A DNA stretch of 25,611 nucleotides from Nitrosopumilus sp. BACL13 MAG-121220-bin23. GTDB taxonomy: Archaea > Thermoproteota > Nitrososphaeria > Nitrososphaerales > Nitrosopumilaceae. The translations under genes and the position numbers were made by a program. Under the pieces are notes generated by a model. The model made no database searches. It was given only the letters and a program-made list of their open reading frames with translations, and was not told the origin of the DNA. Below, piece after piece: positions 1 to 8,399 of the stretch (within the stretch, counting starts at the first letter, position 1; every line of letters begins with the position of its first letter). Where the stretch lies: positions 1 to 25,611 of the forward strand of contig LIAL01000007.1 in the NCBI GenBank assembly GCA_001437625.1. Reading direction: 5' to 3'.

Positions 1-37
1 TTAATAAAAATTACTTAAAATAAAAATTACTTAAAAT

Positions 38-1618
38 TTATAATTTCTTTGTTAGATATTTTGGCTCTGTCACTGATCTTGTTCTTGCATATTTATCAAG
101 AATTTGATCAGGTGTTTTACCGTTGAACAGATCTTTACATAATCCTCTAAGATATCTCATGATTGCCCAAGTACCTGCTTTGAGAATTCCATACATAAAC
201 ACCTTCATTGGAGGTCCGTATGTTTTGTTTCTTAGAATAATTGGAATGATGTCATTAATTACACGCAAGTTATTTTCCCAACATTTCCAAAATAATGTAA
301 ACTGTGCTTCATTCAAATTTCCAAAATGCATGGAATTTTTCTCACTAAAGTCTTGATATAACAACGGTGCTACTAATCCTCTAAAGTCCATCTCTCTAAA
401 GTCACTCATCATATCGATTGTATATTGAACATCATCTGGGGTTTCATCTGGCCATCCAATGATTATTGTTGCAGCTGGGAACCAGTGATTTTCATTTAGA
501 ATTTTTGCCCCTTCCCTTACAACACTACCCCATTCTTCAGGTGCAAATGGTTTTGTTTTAACTCCCAAGTGTTTCTTTACCATGGCTGGTGAAACTGTTT
601 CAATACCTAGATTTGTTGCCAACCATCTACCTGTTTTATCTTGTTCATTAACTTGAGAAATTTGTTGCATCAATGTAGGATCTGCTGCAACTGCTGAAAA
701 TGTCATGTGTGTTGTTCCAATAAAATTAGCACCTAATCCTTTGAGTCCTTTCCATAAATCCACAATAGCATCTCTGTTTGGAATGAAATCCCTGTTGTCA
801 CATCCATAAAGTAACATTTCATCTGAGTGTAACCAAATTGAATCAAATCCGTAATCTAGGTTAACTTTCGCTTCATGCTTTAGTCTATCTAGCGGCAAAT
901 CTTTTTTTGATCTTTTATTGACATCACAAAAATCACATCCTCTTCCACATCCTCTCATTGCTTCAATTAATGAATTAATTGTAGGGCCTTCTATGACTGG
1001 AATATTTTCTAAATTTCTTACAAAACAATGCATTAATTCTGGTGCATCATTTTTTTCTAAATCTTGAAATAAATCCACTGCTAATTCATCTGCTTCACCT
1101 ACAACAACTGTATCAATTCCATGAATTTTCATTCTATCTGATTTTGCTAATTCCCATGCACCGTTACCTCCAACAACAACTTTGAAATCATATTTCTTTT
1201 TGAGTTGAATAATATTTGCACACATTTTTTTAAATTTCATAGCTACATAGGATAATTTTTCTGGTGACATTGTTGTAGTAACTGGTGCCATTCCTAGAGG
1301 ATCCATTACGTTAATTCCTACAACTTTGGTATCTGGCCCAATAGATTTTTCAAGCATTTCAGGATGTGCCATGAATACATCCTCTTTTTTATATCCTCCT
1401 TGAATTAGTGAACTCTCTATTCTTCGTAAACCTACTTGAGCTACTTTCACTTCACCTGTAATTGGATCTGTTTCTACTGATGGACAGAATACTTTATCAA
1501 AAACCCATTCTGGTAAAACTTCGTATGGACCACATGCAATAAAGCCATAAAGAAAATTTCCTCTATAATTTGTCATTAAACTACGATCTGCAGTTAGAAC
1601 AACACGTTTACCGGACAA
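38..1618 (-). CDS. B12-binding-type radical SAM protein
   Basis: 526 aa. Residues about 1-200 look like a cobalamin-binding-type Rossmann domain (VVGINVMDPLG near 100, VVVGGNGAWEL near 148, VVVGEADEL near 171). The radical SAM core follows, with the CxxxCxxC iron-sulfur motif at C224, C228 and C231 (RGCGRGCDFCD). The family uses S-adenosylmethionine and a [4Fe-4S] cluster for radical chemistry, often methylation or C-C bond formation. The start is a TTG just after in-frame stops; TATATA at 1643-1649 lies about 25 bp upstream, suggesting a leaderless mRNA. The gene stands alone, 67 bp downstream of larB on the same strand. The substrate cannot be read from the sequence. Archaeal Grs proteins, which form rings in tetraether lipids, have this architecture, but assigning this gene to them would be a guess. 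Confidence 0.8.
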   Translation of the reverse strand: MSGKRVVLTADRSLMTNYRGNFLYGFIACGPYEVLPEWVFDKVFCPSVETDPITGEVKVAQVGLRRIESSLIQGGYKKEDVFMAHPEMLEKSIGPDTKVVGINVMDPLGMAPVTTTMSPEKLSYVAMKFKKMCANIIQLKKKYDFKVVVGGNGAWELAKSDRMKIHGIDTVVVGEADELAVDLFQDLEKNDAPELMHCFVRNLENIPVIEGPTINSLIEAMRGCGRGCDFCDVNKRSKKDLPLDRLKHEAKVNLDYGFDSIWLHSDEMLLYGCDNRDFIPNRDAIVDLWKGLKGLGANFIGTTHMTFSAVAADPTLMQQISQVNEQDKTGRWLATNLGIETVSPAMVKKHLGVKTKPFAPEEWGSVVREGAKILNENHWFPAATIIIGWPDETPDDVQYTIDMMSDFREMDFRGLVAPLLYQDFSEKNSMHFGNLNEAQFTLFWKCWENNLRVINDIIPIILRNKTYGPPMKVFMYGILKAGTWAIMRYLRGLCKDLFNGKTPDQILDKYARTRSVTEPKYLTKKL

Positions 1619-1640
1619 CTATTACACATCCTTGATCTTT

Positions 1641-1650
1641 CTTATATATC
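1641..1650 (-). promoter_or_regulatory. TATA box of the radical SAM gene
   Basis: The minus strand reads GATATATAAG, about 25-30 bp before the TTG start at 1618. This spacing fits an archaeal TATA box with transcription starting at or next to the start codon. Confidence 0.5.
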
Positions 1651-1685
1651 ATTTACGAGAACGACAAACCTAGTTTTTCCCTATT

Positions 1686-2468
1686 TTAGTCATTTTTCTT
1701 TTTTTTGTTTACTCTATTTGCTATATTTGCCGCAATTCCGCCTGCAGCAATTCCATTATCAATATTTACTACTGATAATCCTAATGAACAACTTTGTAAC
1801 ATTGATGCCAAAGCAGCAATGCCTTTTCCTCCGTATCCATACCCTACAGATGTTGGAATCCCTATAATTGGAATATCTACCATTGTAGAGACCAGTGTTG
1901 CTAAAGCTCCCTCCATTCCTGCAGCCACTATTATACAGTCCACATCCTCTTCAATCATTTTTTTTAAAATTGGAAATATTCTTTGAATTCCTGCAACCCC
2001 TACATCATAACTTGTAATGCATTGACAATTCATTGCCTTGCACATCAATCTGGCTTCTTCTCCTACCCCTATATCTGAAGTCCCTGCTGTCATAATTCCT
2101 ATTTTCCCTCCCTCAAATTTAATTGGTTTTTTAAATAATAACACTGTTGATGAATTTTTTCCTGTTTCTATTTTCACTTTTAATTTTTTAGCAAATAATA
2201 TAATTTTTTTATAATCCTCTTTTTTAATTCTTGAAACAATCACGGAATTTGTTTTTTCTAAAGTTTTTTTGATAATTTTTTTAGTATCTTCTAATTCTTT
2301 ACTTTCTGCAAAAATTACTTCTGGAACTCCTCTCCTCTTACTTCTATTGATATCAATTTTTGCAAAATTTTCTACTTCTTCAATAGAATATAATGTGAGA
2401 AGTTTTTTTGCAGTAATCGTAGAAATTTTTCCAGACTTTACTGATTCTAAAATTTCATTAATTTTCAA
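1686..2468 (-). CDS. larB: LarB, pyridinium-3,5-biscarboxylic acid mononucleotide synthase
   Basis: 260 aa. LarB carboxylates and hydrolyses nicotinic acid adenine dinucleotide, the first step toward the nickel-pincer nucleotide cofactor of LarA-type racemases. The C-terminal half is a PurE/AIR-carboxylase-like domain: GIMTAGTSDIGVGEEA (124-139), IVAAGMEGALATLV (180-193), GIPTSVGYGYGGKGIAAL (203-220). The cysteine in MLQSC (C227) matches the one that forms an adduct with the dinucleotide in Lactobacillus LarB. The N-terminal 120 residues are Lys-rich and typical of LarB, which separates it from true PurE. It starts with ATG 33 bp after the mdh stop and is probably co-transcribed with mdh. Its partners larC and larE lie divergently on the other side of mdh. 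Confidence 0.9.
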   Translation of the reverse strand: MKINEILESVKSGKISTITAKKLLTLYSIEEVENFAKIDINRSKRRGVPEVIFAESKELEDTKKIIKKTLEKTNSVIVSRIKKEDYKKIILFAKKLKVKIETGKNSSTVLLFKKPIKFEGGKIGIMTAGTSDIGVGEEARLMCKAMNCQCITSYDVGVAGIQRIFPILKKMIEEDVDCIIVAAGMEGALATLVSTMVDIPIIGIPTSVGYGYGGKGIAALASMLQSCSLGLSVVNIDNGIAAGGIAANIANRVNKKKKND

Positions 2469-2501
2469 TAAACTTCTTTCTTTGTTTGAATAATAAAAGG
2501 C

Positions 2502-3416
2502 TTAGATCTCGATACCTGATATTGCATCTTTAACATTTGCAACGCCTTTATCAAATATTTGTCTCTCTTCATCATTTAGGTCTAATTCTATAATTTTTTC
2601 TACTCCATTCTTTCCAATAACTACAGGGACTCCTATTGTGACATCGGAGTGACCGTATTCACCATCAAGATATGTTGAAACTGGAATTACTTGTTTTCTA
2701 TCTCTGACAACTGTTTCAATAATTGCTGATATTGCATTTCCTGGTGCATGCACTGTGGCACCCTTAAGTTCAATCACTTTTGCTGCAACTTGTTTTGTAT
2801 TTAGAACAATTTCATCTAGTTTTTCTTTTGGCAAAAATGTTGATAATGGAATTCCTGATACTGATGAAAATCTTGGCAACGGAAGCATATTTTCACCATG
2901 TTCACCAATTACTAATCCTCTAATGGAATCTCTAGAGTGACCTGTGGCTTCATGAATAAATTGTCTAAATCTTGATAAATCTAACATGCCGCCCATCCCA
3001 AATACTCTACTTCTATCAAATCCTGATACTTTTTGAGTTATGTATGCCATTGGATCTAATGGATTTGAAACTGGAATTATGATGGAATCATCTGCATATT
3101 TTTTTATATTTTCTGTTACACTTTTTACAATTGAAGCATTAATTTTTAGCAAGTCCATTCTTGTCATTCCTGGTTTTCTAGCAGAACCTGCTACTACCAC
3201 GACAATGTTTGATCCTCTAATATCCTCATAATCATTTGAACCTTTTACTTCTACATCAATTCCTTGTTCAGATAGCATATGGTTGATATCCATGGCTTCA
3301 CCTTGTGGTAAACCTTTAGCAACATCAAGTAGTAATATTTGATCATCTAATTTCTTGAGTGCTGAGAATAATGCTGCATCTCCGCCTACTTTCCCAGAAC
3401 CAATAATTGTAATCAT
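2502..3416 (-). CDS. mdh: Malate dehydrogenase
   Basis: 304 aa, the usual length for the lactate/malate dehydrogenase superfamily. It interconverts malate and oxaloacetate with NAD(P) in the cytoplasm and would serve the TCA cycle. An N-terminal Rossmann fold begins at GSGKVGGDAA (6-15). D31 at the end of the second strand favours NAD over NADP. The catalytic His is H173 in GEHGENMLPLPR. Substrate-binding arginines are R80 and R86 in ARKPGMTR; an Arg there, not Gln, supports malate over lactate. The ATG start lies about 25 bp from the TATA-like ATTATAAATC at 3439-3448, so the mRNA is probably leaderless. It leads into larB and is divergent from larC. Its placement between lar genes may be chance or may indicate a link to 2-hydroxyacid metabolism. 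Confidence 0.92.
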   Translation of the reverse strand: MITIIGSGKVGGDAALFSALKKLDDQILLLDVAKGLPQGEAMDINHMLSEQGIDVEVKGSNDYEDIRGSNIVVVVAGSARKPGMTRMDLLKINASIVKSVTENIKKYADDSIIIPVSNPLDPMAYITQKVSGFDRSRVFGMGGMLDLSRFRQFIHEATGHSRDSIRGLVIGEHGENMLPLPRFSSVSGIPLSTFLPKEKLDEIVLNTKQVAAKVIELKGATVHAPGNAISAIIETVVRDRKQVIPVSTYLDGEYGHSDVTIGVPVVIGKNGVEKIIELDLNDEERQIFDKGVANVKDAISGIEI

Positions 3417-3505
3417 AAAAATTACAGTTAATTCTGAAATTATAAATCTAATGAAATTAATTGAATATTAGACGAATTTATAAGCATTTTTGATATTTTT
3501 TAATC
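3417..3505. promoter_or_regulatory. Divergent promoter region, mdh-larB versus larC-larE-nifS
   Basis: This AT-rich 89-bp gap separates two divergent operons. On the plus strand TTTATAAG (3477-3484) lies about 25 bp before the larC ATG. On the minus strand a TATA-like ATTTATAA (within 3439-3448) lies about 25 bp before the mdh ATG. Both spacings imply leaderless transcripts. Confidence 0.55.
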
Positions 3506-4729
3506 ATGGTCATTGTAATCGATCCTCAAATTGCAGGCATATCTGGTGATATGCTGCTGTCCTCTTTAGTGAATTTAGGTGCAGATAAAAATAAAATTAT
3601 TGAGGGGATTATAAAATCTCAAAAATTTCTTCCAGGTTCTACTATTAAAAAAATTGATTTTCAGAAAATACAAAAACGTGGAATTGAATCTACTGAATTG
3701 ATTTTAGAAATTGATGAGGATATTTCTGCAAGGAAAGGTATTGAAATTAAAAAAGCTATTTTAGATTCAGTTCATGAATTATGTCTTCCAATAAAAGCAA
3801 AAATATTTGCAGAGTCATGCATTAATACTTTAATTTCTTCAGAATCCAAAATTCACGGTGTTTCTGAGGACACCGTTCATTTCCATGAAGCTTCCAGTAT
3901 AGACACTCTGGTGGATATTGTAGGGATAACTATCGCATTAGATGACTTAAAATTATTTGAAGAAAAAATTGTCTGTTTACCTATTTCAGTTGGAGGTGGC
4001 ACTGTTAGTTTTTCACATGGTACCATGTCAAATCCTGCAAGTGCAGTTCTTCAGATTTTTAAAAATTCTAATTTGAATATTCAGGGAAACAATTCAAAAG
4101 AGGAATTAACAACTCCTACTGGTGCCTGTATTTTGGTAAATCTAACAAACAACCCCGTCCAATATTATCCTTCAATGAATGTACACACAATTGGTTATGG
4201 TGCAGGCAAAAAGGATTTTGAGGGTTTTTCTAATGTACTAAAAATTATTCAAGGTGATGAAAATAACGTTGAAATGGACTCGGTAAAAATTCTTGAAACA
4301 AATGTCGATGATGTTTCAGGTGAAATATTGGGATATTTAATTGAGAAAATTATGGATCAAGGTGCAAAGGATGTCTCAATTTATCCTGGAATCACAAAAA
4401 AAGGAAGACCAACAAATCTTGTTTGCGTAATTTGTGACGATGTTAAAGTAGATGCAATAGTTGATACTCTGGTCTCAGAAACTGGTACTTTGGGTATTAG
4501 AATTTCAAATTCCAATCGTTTTATTGTTCCTAGAACAAATCATAATTTCTCATTAACTTTTGATGGCAAATCTTTTGAAGTAAATTATAAAAAATCATCA
4601 CATAAAGGAAAAATTCATTTTAAAATAGAATTTGATGATTTAAAAAAGATATCACATGCATTAGATAAACCAATAGTTGATATCGAATCATTTTTGAGAA
4701 AAGAGATTGAAAAGAATGAGGGTCTATGA
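3506..4729 (+). CDS. larC: LarC, nickel-inserting cyclometallase
   Basis: 407 aa. LarC inserts nickel into the bis-thioacid nucleotide made by LarB and LarE, using CTP, to complete the nickel-pincer cofactor. Family landmarks are DPQIAGISGDMLLSSLVNLG (6-25), a His/Glu-rich VHFHEASSIDTLVDIVG near 125, ETNVDDVSGEILGYLIEK near 265, and KKGRPTNLVCVI near 300. It is one uninterrupted frame, unlike Lactobacillus plantarum, where larC1/larC2 are joined by ribosomal frameshifting. The stop overlaps the start of larE in an ATGA junction at 4726-4729, pointing to translational coupling. It is the first gene of the larC-larE-nifS operon. Confidence 0.9.
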   Translation: MVIVIDPQIAGISGDMLLSSLVNLGADKNKIIEGIIKSQKFLPGSTIKKIDFQKIQKRGIESTELILEIDEDISARKGIEIKKAILDSVHELCLPIKAKIFAESCINTLISSESKIHGVSEDTVHFHEASSIDTLVDIVGITIALDDLKLFEEKIVCLPISVGGGTVSFSHGTMSNPASAVLQIFKNSNLNIQGNNSKEELTTPTGACILVNLTNNPVQYYPSMNVHTIGYGAGKKDFEGFSNVLKIIQGDENNVEMDSVKILETNVDDVSGEILGYLIEKIMDQGAKDVSIYPGITKKGRPTNLVCVICDDVKVDAIVDTLVSETGTLGIRISNSNRFIVPRTNHNFSLTFDGKSFEVNYKKSSHKGKIHFKIEFDDLKKISHALDKPIVDIESFLRKEIEKNEGL

Positions 4730-5526
4730 TGAATAAATTAAATGATTTAGTTAGTTGGTTTGAAGATAAAGATAAGGTAATGATTGCATTATCTGGAGGA
4801 GTTGATAGTGCTGTTGTTGCATATGCTGCTTTTCAGGCATTAGGAAGTTCTGCTATTGCAGTTACTGCTGATTACAAAACTTTGTCTGAAGATGAACTTC
4901 TTTCAGCAAAACAAGTATGTTCAGAAATAGGTATTGAACAAATTCTTTTAGATTATAGTGAACTTGAAAATGAAGAATTTGTAAAAAATGATTCTAATCG
5001 CTGTTTTCATTGTAGGATGGAATTAGGTGATCATTTAATTGAATTAGCCAAAAAACATGATGTACAAATTATTGTTGATGGTACTAATCTTGATGATTTA
5101 GGTGATTATAGGCCTGGAATTCAGGCCCTTAGGGAAAATGGTATACGAAGTCCTCTTGTAGAAACCAAATTTTTAAAATCAGGTGTTCGAGATATTGCAA
5201 AATCTGTTGGATTATCTGTACATGACAGACCTTCAAATTCTTGCCTAGCATCTCGTATTCCTTGGGGTCAGAGAGTTACTGCTGAAAAATTAACTCGAAT
5301 TGAATTTGGAGAAACCATTGTAAAACAACTTACTAATATTAAACAAGTTCGAGTTCGAGATTTTGATGGTTCTGCAAAGATTGAAGTTGACAAAGAAATG
5401 ATTTCTATATTCGATGAAAATATCATGAATCAAATTACTGAAAAATTAAAACTAATTGGATTCTCTTCTGTTGATATTGATAAGGATGGGTATAAGCCTG
5501 GAAAAATTAATGTGATTTCAAATTGA
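4726..5526 (+). CDS. larE: LarE, sulfur transferase for nickel-pincer cofactor
   Basis: 266 aa. LarE adenylates the LarB product and converts its carboxylates to thiocarboxylates. The PP-loop ATP-binding motif SGGVDS is at 23-28. C173 in PSNSCLASRIPWG aligns with the cysteine sacrificed by Lactobacillus LarE. This protein also has CFHC (C93, C96), where Lactobacillus LarE lacks the cysteines. CxxC plus the third cysteine is the pattern of the LarE class that holds a [4Fe-4S] cluster and transfers a cluster-bound sulfide instead of destroying itself. DGTNLDDLGDYRPG (118-131) is a further family motif. It overlaps larC by ATGA and the desulfurase by TTGA. Confidence 0.9.
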   Translation: MMNKLNDLVSWFEDKDKVMIALSGGVDSAVVAYAAFQALGSSAIAVTADYKTLSEDELLSAKQVCSEIGIEQILLDYSELENEEFVKNDSNRCFHCRMELGDHLIELAKKHDVQIIVDGTNLDDLGDYRPGIQALRENGIRSPLVETKFLKSGVRDIAKSVGLSVHDRPSNSCLASRIPWGQRVTAEKLTRIEFGETIVKQLTNIKQVRVRDFDGSAKIEVDKEMISIFDENIMNQITEKLKLIGFSSVDIDKDGYKPGKINVISN

Positions 5527-6692
5527 TTTATCTTGATAATGCTGCATCAACTCAAATTCATGATGATGTTTTAAATTCAATGTTACCTTATCTACGGGAA
5601 CAATATGGAAATCCATCATCAATACATCGATATGGTAGATTAACTCGTAAAGCAATTCATAAAGCACGAAAACAAATTGCATCTTTAATTAATGCAGATC
5701 CTGCAGAAATCTTGATTACATCTGGTGGAACTGAATCCAACAATACTGTATTGATGGGAATTTCTTCACAGTTTCCCTCTGGTCAAATTATTACCTCTTC
5801 TATTGAACATGATGCAATTTTAGAGCCATGTAAGAAATTGAGCTCAAATGGATTTCAAATTGATTACCTACCTGTGGATAAATTTGGAATGATTGATTTA
5901 TCTAATTTAGAAAATATTATCTCTAAAAATACACTCCTTGTTTCTATAATGTTTGGAAATAATGAAGTTGGTACAATTCAACCCATTATCGAAATTGCTA
6001 AAATATGCCATAAACATAATGTTCTTTTTCATACTGACGCTGTTCAAGCCATAGGTAAGCTTCATGTTGATGTAAACGAATTAGGCGTAGATTTACTATC
6101 TATCTCGTCTCATAAGCTTCATGGGCCAAAAGGAATTGGTGCACTATACATCAAAAATGGTGTAAAAATTAATCCTCTTATTTTGGGAGGTGGGCAAGAA
6201 TTTAGATTAAGATCTGGTACTGAAAATGTTGCAAGTATAGTGGGATTTGGTCAAGCATGTGAAATTGCTCAAAATCATTTAACTGAAAATATTGTGTATG
6301 TGAAAAAACTACGGACACTATTAGTTGAGAAAGTTTTAGATCAAATTCCAGAAACTACTTTCAATGGTCATTTTGAATTTCGGTTATCTAATAATGCACA
6401 TTTCACTTTTCTTGGAGTTAATGGTGAGGATCTCATAATAAAACTTGATGAATACGGCATTGCTGCTTCTACTGGTTCCGCATGCTCTGTTAATACTCAA
6501 AAATCTTCCCATGTTTTAGAATCTATGGGGTTTTCTCTTGAACAGATTACTGGCTCCTTGAGATTAACTATTGGAATTTTTAATACTGAAAATGAAATTA
6601 AAGAAACAGTCGATATTCTTAAAAATGTTGTTGCAGAACTTCGTGCTGTTTCTCCGTTTAAAGAAAAATATTCCTTTACTTCTAAAAATTAA
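5523..6692 (+). CDS. nifS: Cysteine desulfurase, NifS/IscS family
   Basis: 389 aa. This PLP enzyme takes sulfur from cysteine for iron-sulfur clusters and other sulfur carriers. The N-terminus MIYLDNAAST is canonical, which supports the TTG start overlapping the larE stop (TTGA, 5523-5526). The PLP-binding lysine is K198 in SSHKLHGPKG. The catalytic cysteine is C321 in STGSACSVNTQKSSHVL. RLRSGTENV (228-236) is another family signature. The overlap with larE suggests it supplies sulfur to LarE, although it may also serve general Fe-S assembly. Its stop overlaps by 3 bp the stop of the convergent surface-protein gene. Confidence 0.92.
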   Translation: MIYLDNAASTQIHDDVLNSMLPYLREQYGNPSSIHRYGRLTRKAIHKARKQIASLINADPAEILITSGGTESNNTVLMGISSQFPSGQIITSSIEHDAILEPCKKLSSNGFQIDYLPVDKFGMIDLSNLENIISKNTLLVSIMFGNNEVGTIQPIIEIAKICHKHNVLFHTDAVQAIGKLHVDVNELGVDLLSISSHKLHGPKGIGALYIKNGVKINPLILGGGQEFRLRSGTENVASIVGFGQACEIAQNHLTENIVYVKKLRTLLVEKVLDQIPETTFNGHFEFRLSNNAHFTFLGVNGEDLIIKLDEYGIAASTGSACSVNTQKSSHVLESMGFSLEQITGSLRLTIGIFNTENEIKETVDILKNVVAELRAVSPFKEKYSFTSKN

Positions 6693-7501
6693 ATTTTAAT
6701 TTGAAATTTATTTTTAGTTAGTAAAACTGATGTCAATATTCCTATTGTCAAAATTATCATTACTATTGTCCCAAATTCTGGAATAACATATGTTCCAATA
6801 ATTTGAATTTCTGAGTCCCCTTTCTCAAAATTAATTTCTACTGTTCTAAATGTTAAATTTGATTGTATTTCTTCATATGTTGTTTGAGCATCATTTATCA
6901 GAATAATGAATGTCTCGTCTTGCCCATTTTGTTTTTCTGCACCTATGGATTCTCTTGGTAATTCTAGAATAATTTTTCCGTTATCTAACGAATTAATTTT
7001 TACTAATAATCCTAAATTCTCCGGTTCTGTCTCTATACTCTCAACTATTCCTCCCCTAATGGTATATTTGACATCAAATGTTCCACTATCTCCTGCATCT
7101 ACTGGAAATTCTCCGGTTGTTTCAATTATCTTTGATTCTGGTATATAATCAAATAATGTTTCAGCAATATTGCCTTCACCATATGTCACTTTTACCATAT
7201 ACGATCCTTGGCTTTGCCATAATGGACCTTGTGCAATTATTGTGTGTAAATAATTACCATCTTGCGAGACTTTAATTTGTGCTATTTCAATTAAAGTATC
7301 CCCTTTGAATAATTGCATGGTAACTTGTGTATCTCCTATGATTGTAATTATTTTTCCTGAAATGATGATTGTATCTCCCTCACTATAATTACTATCATTT
7401 GTTTGTACTGAAACCAAAGATCCTTCTGCAAAAGCAGTTCCTATGGATATTACTCCTAGAATCATTAAAGTATAAAATATTATGATCTTCATAATATTCA
7501 A
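6689..7501 (-). CDS. Exported surface protein with PEFG C-terminal sorting tail (1)
   Basis: 270 aa. A signal peptide covers about residues 1-25 (ends AFAEG); a second Met at position 4 could be the true start. An Ig-like beta domain follows (from VSVQTNDSNYSEGDTIIISG to about 120), then a second beta-rich domain (about 130-235). The C-terminus has PEFG (241-244), a membrane helix and a short basic tail. Thaumarchaeal PEFG-CTERM proteins are thought to be processed by a thaumarchaeal sortase-like enzyme and fixed to the cell surface. It is the first of four tandem paralogs and the most diverged: its tail differs at both protein and DNA level from the identical tails of the other three. Function is otherwise unknown. 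Confidence 0.8.
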   Translation of the reverse strand: MNIMKIIIFYTLMILGVISIGTAFAEGSLVSVQTNDSNYSEGDTIIISGKIITIIGDTQVTMQLFKGDTLIEIAQIKVSQDGNYLHTIIAQGPLWQSQGSYMVKVTYGEGNIAETLFDYIPESKIIETTGEFPVDAGDSGTFDVKYTIRGGIVESIETEPENLGLLVKINSLDNGKIILELPRESIGAEKQNGQDETFIILINDAQTTYEEIQSNLTFRTVEINFEKGDSEIQIIGTYVIPEFGTIVMIILTIGILTSVLLTKNKFQIKI

Positions 7502-7528
7502 AATACAAATTTCTATATCACTTTTACT

Positions 7529-7560
7529 ATGAAAAATAAAAAATGAAAAAAAGTTGTAAT
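7529..7560 (-). terminator. T-rich archaeal terminator
   Basis: Immediately after the stop codon the minus strand has runs of 7, 6 and 5 T within about 30 bases. The same tract follows the gene ending at 8433 (8400-8431), and a shorter version follows the gene ending at 9363 (9344-9361). Confidence 0.5.
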
Positions 7561-7705
7561 TTTAGTATCTTGGAACAATGCTAAGTCTTGATTTTGAAGA
7601 TATTGCAATTATTGAAATAATTGCTACTGCTAAAATCATGGCTGCGATTGTACCAAATTCTGGAATTACAAAGGTACCAATAATCTCAATTTGTTCAGTT
7701 CCTGC
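7529..7705 (-). repeat. 3' cassette repeat, copy A
   Basis: DNA-identical to copy B (8400-8536) over 137 bp, and to copy C (9344-9506) over 163 bp. It holds the T-rich terminator, stop codon, basic tail, membrane helix and PEFG codons of the gene at 7562-8362, plus the preceding residues IEIIGTFVI that are shared only with copy C. Confidence 0.9.
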
Positions 7706-8362
7706 ATTAAATGGAACGATAACTGTGTTACCGTTTATCTCTGCATCGTCTGATTCCTCGCCATCAACTAATACCATAAAGATACCGCTTTGTGTTGATG
7801 TTGTTGGACTAATTGTCAATATACCATCATCATCGGCATCGATGTTGATGATAACTGAATTATTGTTTGAGTTTACTGTTGCACTGATTACGTGTCCACC
7901 TGAAATATCATATGATGTGCATACATCAAGTATTGCTACTTTGTTTGCATTACACTTGACATTATCTTGTATTTTTTCAGAAACTTCAACTCCACCATCT
8001 AGTTCAACTGTGACTTTGTTATCTAAACTGCCATAGTTTACCTTAATGGTGTATGTACCATCGTATTTCATTAACTTACCAGCTGTACTTACAGTTGTAA
8101 TAAAACTTCCATCATTTGATACATTGATTTGATCAATTGTAACAAGTGAATTTAATGGATTAATCACTGTAACTACTACTGGTACGTTTCCTGGAATTAC
8201 GTTTGCTACGTTTCCTGTAACTGTAATTGTGCTATCATGATCATATACGGATTTATCTGCTTCGACTGATAGTGGAAGTTCAGAGTGTGCTTCCGAAGAT
8301 ATACTCATGGTGGCTACAATTGCTACTAGGGCTACTAGCATTAACGATGTTGTACTATTCAT
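7562..8362 (-). CDS. Exported surface protein with PEFG C-terminal sorting tail (2)
   Basis: 266 aa. A signal peptide covers about residues 1-26. An Ig-like domain starts at VEADKSVYDHDSTITVTG and includes TVINPLNSLVTIDQINVSNDG and YDGTYTIKVNYGS. A middle segment has two cysteines (VKCNANKVAILDVCTSY) that could form a disulfide outside the cell. A second beta domain (LVDGEESDDAEINGN) resembles that of paralog 4. PEFG is at 234-237, followed by a membrane helix and a basic tail ending VPRY. The CATAAATAG element at 8387-8395 lies 25-33 bp before the ATG, so a leaderless mRNA is likely. Surface location is inferred from the tail; the ligand or role is unknown. Confidence 0.8.
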   Translation of the reverse strand: MNSTTSLMLVALVAIVATMSISSEAHSELPLSVEADKSVYDHDSTITVTGNVANVIPGNVPVVVTVINPLNSLVTIDQINVSNDGSFITTVSTAGKLMKYDGTYTIKVNYGSLDNKVTVELDGGVEVSEKIQDNVKCNANKVAILDVCTSYDISGGHVISATVNSNNNSVIINIDADDDGILTISPTTSTQSGIFMVLVDGEESDDAEINGNTVIVPFNAGTEQIEIIGTFVIPEFGTIAAMILAVAIISIIAISSKSRLSIVPRY

Positions 8363-8386
8363 GTTATTTGAAAAAAAGCAATATCT

Positions 8387-8395
8387 CTATTTATG
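8387..8395 (-). promoter_or_regulatory. TATA box of surface-protein gene 2
   Basis: CATAAATAG on the minus strand, 25-33 bp before the ATG at 8362. The next paralog carries nearly the same element, ATACATAAATACC, at similar spacing. Confidence 0.5.
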
Positions 8396-8399
8396 TATG

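Noticed and set aside
1686..2468. PurE purine-biosynthesis carboxylase
   Set aside because: The long N-terminal domain, the C227 motif and the nearby larC and larE identify LarB.
2502..3416. Lactate dehydrogenase, suggested by the lar genes
   Set aside because: The Arg at the substrate-specificity position in ARKPGMTR is characteristic of malate dehydrogenase.
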